Below the pieces are notes generated by a model. It was not told where the DNA came from, ran no database searches, and saw only the letters and a program-made list of their open reading frames with translations. From the NCBI GenBank assembly GCA_016875515.1, contig VGRA01000166.1:1-6250 (forward strand): a stretch of 6,250 nt of DNA. Reading direction: 5' to 3'. Position 1 is the first letter of the stretch. Every line of letters begins with the position of its first letter. This document shows, in pieces, positions 5,335 to 6,250 of the stretch. The position numbers were made by a program, and so were the translations under genes. This DNA comes from Deltaproteobacteria bacterium. Lineage in GTDB: Bacteria > Myxococcota > Myxococcia > Myxococcales > Myxococcaceae.

Positions 5335-6250
5335 ATGCTCGTCATCCGGGATGTCCAGAAGACGGACCTGCAGGGCCTCAAGCGGCTGGCGGCGGTGCTG
5401 GACACCGTCAACCTGCCCAACAACGAGGCCGTGCTCGAGCAGCTCATCGACACCTCCGTGCGGAGCTTCTCCGGCCGCATCAAGAACCCGCTGCAGCGCG
5501 AGTACCTGTTCGTGCTGGAGGACCTCCGCAACGAGGTCATCGTGGGCACCAGCATGGTGATTGCCCAGCACGGCACCTACGAGTCCCCGCACGCCTACTT
5601 CGAGGTGAGCGAGCGCGAGCACTACTCGGCCAGCCTGGACCGGCACTTCCGGCACAAGGTGCTGTCCATTGGCTACAACTACGACGGCCCCACGGAGATT
5701 GGCGGCCTGGTGGTGGACCCGCCCCGGCGCAGCGGCCCGGAGAAGCCCGGCAAGCAGCTGTCCTACGTGCGGTTCCTCTACATGGCCGCGCACCGCCGGC
5801 TGTTCCGGGACAAGGTGCTCGCGGAGCTGATGCCGCCGCTGGGCAAGGACGGCAAGAGCGTCCTGTGGGAGGCGCTCGGGCGGCGCTTCACCGGCCTCAC
5901 CTACCAGGAGGCGGACCGGCTCAGCCGCGCCAACAAGGAGTTCATCAAGGAGCTGTTCCCCCAGTCGGACATCTACGTGACGCTCATGGGGGACCGGGCC
6001 CAGCGCGTGGTGGGCGAGGTGGGCCCGGAGACCAAGGGCGTGCAGCGGATGCTCGAGCGCATCGGCTTCAAGTACGTGGAGCGGATTGATCCCTTCGACG
6101 GAGGCCCCCACTACGAGGCGCTGCTGTCGGACGTGTCGCTGGTGCGCCGCTTCCGCACGGCGAAGCTGGGGCCCACCCCCTTTGAGGAGGAGGGTGAGGA
6201 GATGCTCGTCTCGTGCGAGCGCGAGTCCGGCCGCAGCCGGTTCCGCGCCG
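5335..6250 (+). CDS. astA: Arginine N-succinyltransferase (AstA/AOST family), 3' end outside window
   Basis: AstA transfers succinyl from succinyl-CoA to arginine, the first step of the AST arginine-degradation pathway, in the cytoplasm. 305 codons are visible of an expected ~340. Family features in order: MLVIRDV at 1-7, EYLFVLEDL with VGTS at 56-73, the RFLYMAAHR segment at 146-154, DKVLAEL at 159-165, LWEALGRRF at 177-185, NKEFIKELFP at 200-209, DIYVTLM at 212-218, and GFKYVERIDPFDGGP at 244-258, the strongest signature. The fold is GNAT-like. The ATG at 5335 is chosen because family proteins begin with exactly this MLVIR strand. No Shine-Dalgarno precedes it. Residues ~86-135 differ strongly from enterobacterial AstA: the HASKEL and SNDHTG-SELC blocks are replaced by HYSASL and NYDGPTEIGG. 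Ornithine or another amine is therefore a possible substrate. It diverges from the arginine-synthesis block across 30 bp. Confidence 0.88.
   Translation, partial: MLVIRDVQKTDLQGLKRLAAVLDTVNLPNNEAVLEQLIDTSVRSFSGRIKNPLQREYLFVLEDLRNEVIVGTSMVIAQHGTYESPHAYFEVSEREHYSASLDRHFRHKVLSIGYNYDGPTEIGGLVVDPPRRSGPEKPGKQLSYVRFLYMAAHRRLFRDKVLAELMPPLGKDGKSVLWEALGRRFTGLTYQEADRLSRANKEFIKELFPQSDIYVTLMGDRAQRVVGEVGPETKGVQRMLERIGFKYVERIDPFDGGPHYEALLSDVSLVRRFRTAKLGPTPFEEEGEEMLVSCERESGRSRFRA
5343..5353. repeat. 11-bp inverted repeat in astA codons 3-7
   Basis: CATCC-G-GGATG pairs five bases on each side of one central base. It lies inside the astA coding start and next to the possible minus-strand -35 at 5345-5340. It is the third short odd-centred inverted repeat within 55 bp. 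It may form a composite regulatory region with the two upstream, or be a coincidence of coding sequence. Confidence 0.2.

Noticed and set aside
5317..6111. 264-codon minus-strand frame opposite astA
   Set aside because: It is Leu/His/Glu/Ala-rich and looks superficially protein-like, but it is complementary to a clear AstA reading frame and has no motif of its own.
1..6250. Search for tRNA/rRNA genes, CRISPR arrays, insertion sequences, prophage or toxin-antitoxin genes
   Set aside because: No direct repeat array, transposase or integrase motif, or tRNA-like cloverleaf was seen. Coding genes account for almost all bases.

Overview
The window looks like chromosomal DNA of a very GC-rich bacterium. 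Lines I counted by eye run from about 73% to over 80% G+C, and codons end almost always in G or C. Gene content and protein style suggest a myxobacterium (Myxococcus/Corallococcus/Archangium type). That assignment is inference from general resemblance, not from a marker gene.

Layout: one leftward block and one rightward gene, placed head to head. Leftward (minus strand), in order of transcription: a GTG-start aldose 1-epimerase-like gene (5304-4504), a 53-bp gap, argC (4450-3392), argB (3395-2532, joined to argC by an ATGA stop/start overlap), a 33-bp gap, then a large TPR-repeat protein (2498 to base 1, running off the left edge, 832 codons visible). Rightward (plus strand): an arginine N-succinyltransferase (AstA-like) gene starting at 5335 and running off the right edge with 305 codons visible. 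Coding sequence fills almost the whole window. The gaps between genes are 33, 53 and 30 bp, and I see no RNA gene, mobile element or CRISPR array.

How the genes fit together: ArgB and ArgC catalyse two successive steps of arginine synthesis (acylglutamate to acylglutamyl phosphate to semialdehyde). AstA opens the AST route of arginine breakdown. Synthesis and degradation of arginine are thus divergently arranged across only 30 bp. This gap and its flanks carry a TATAAG -10-like hexamer, no Shine-Dalgarno for either gene, and three short odd-centred inverted repeats. That makes it the most interesting regulatory spot. The epimerase is a guest in an arginine operon, and the TPR protein has an unrecognised beta-rich N-terminal domain of about 230 residues. 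I found no clear new multi-gene system. The points worth a second look are the divergent switch region, unusual sequence details in ArgB, ArgC and AstA, and the TPR protein.
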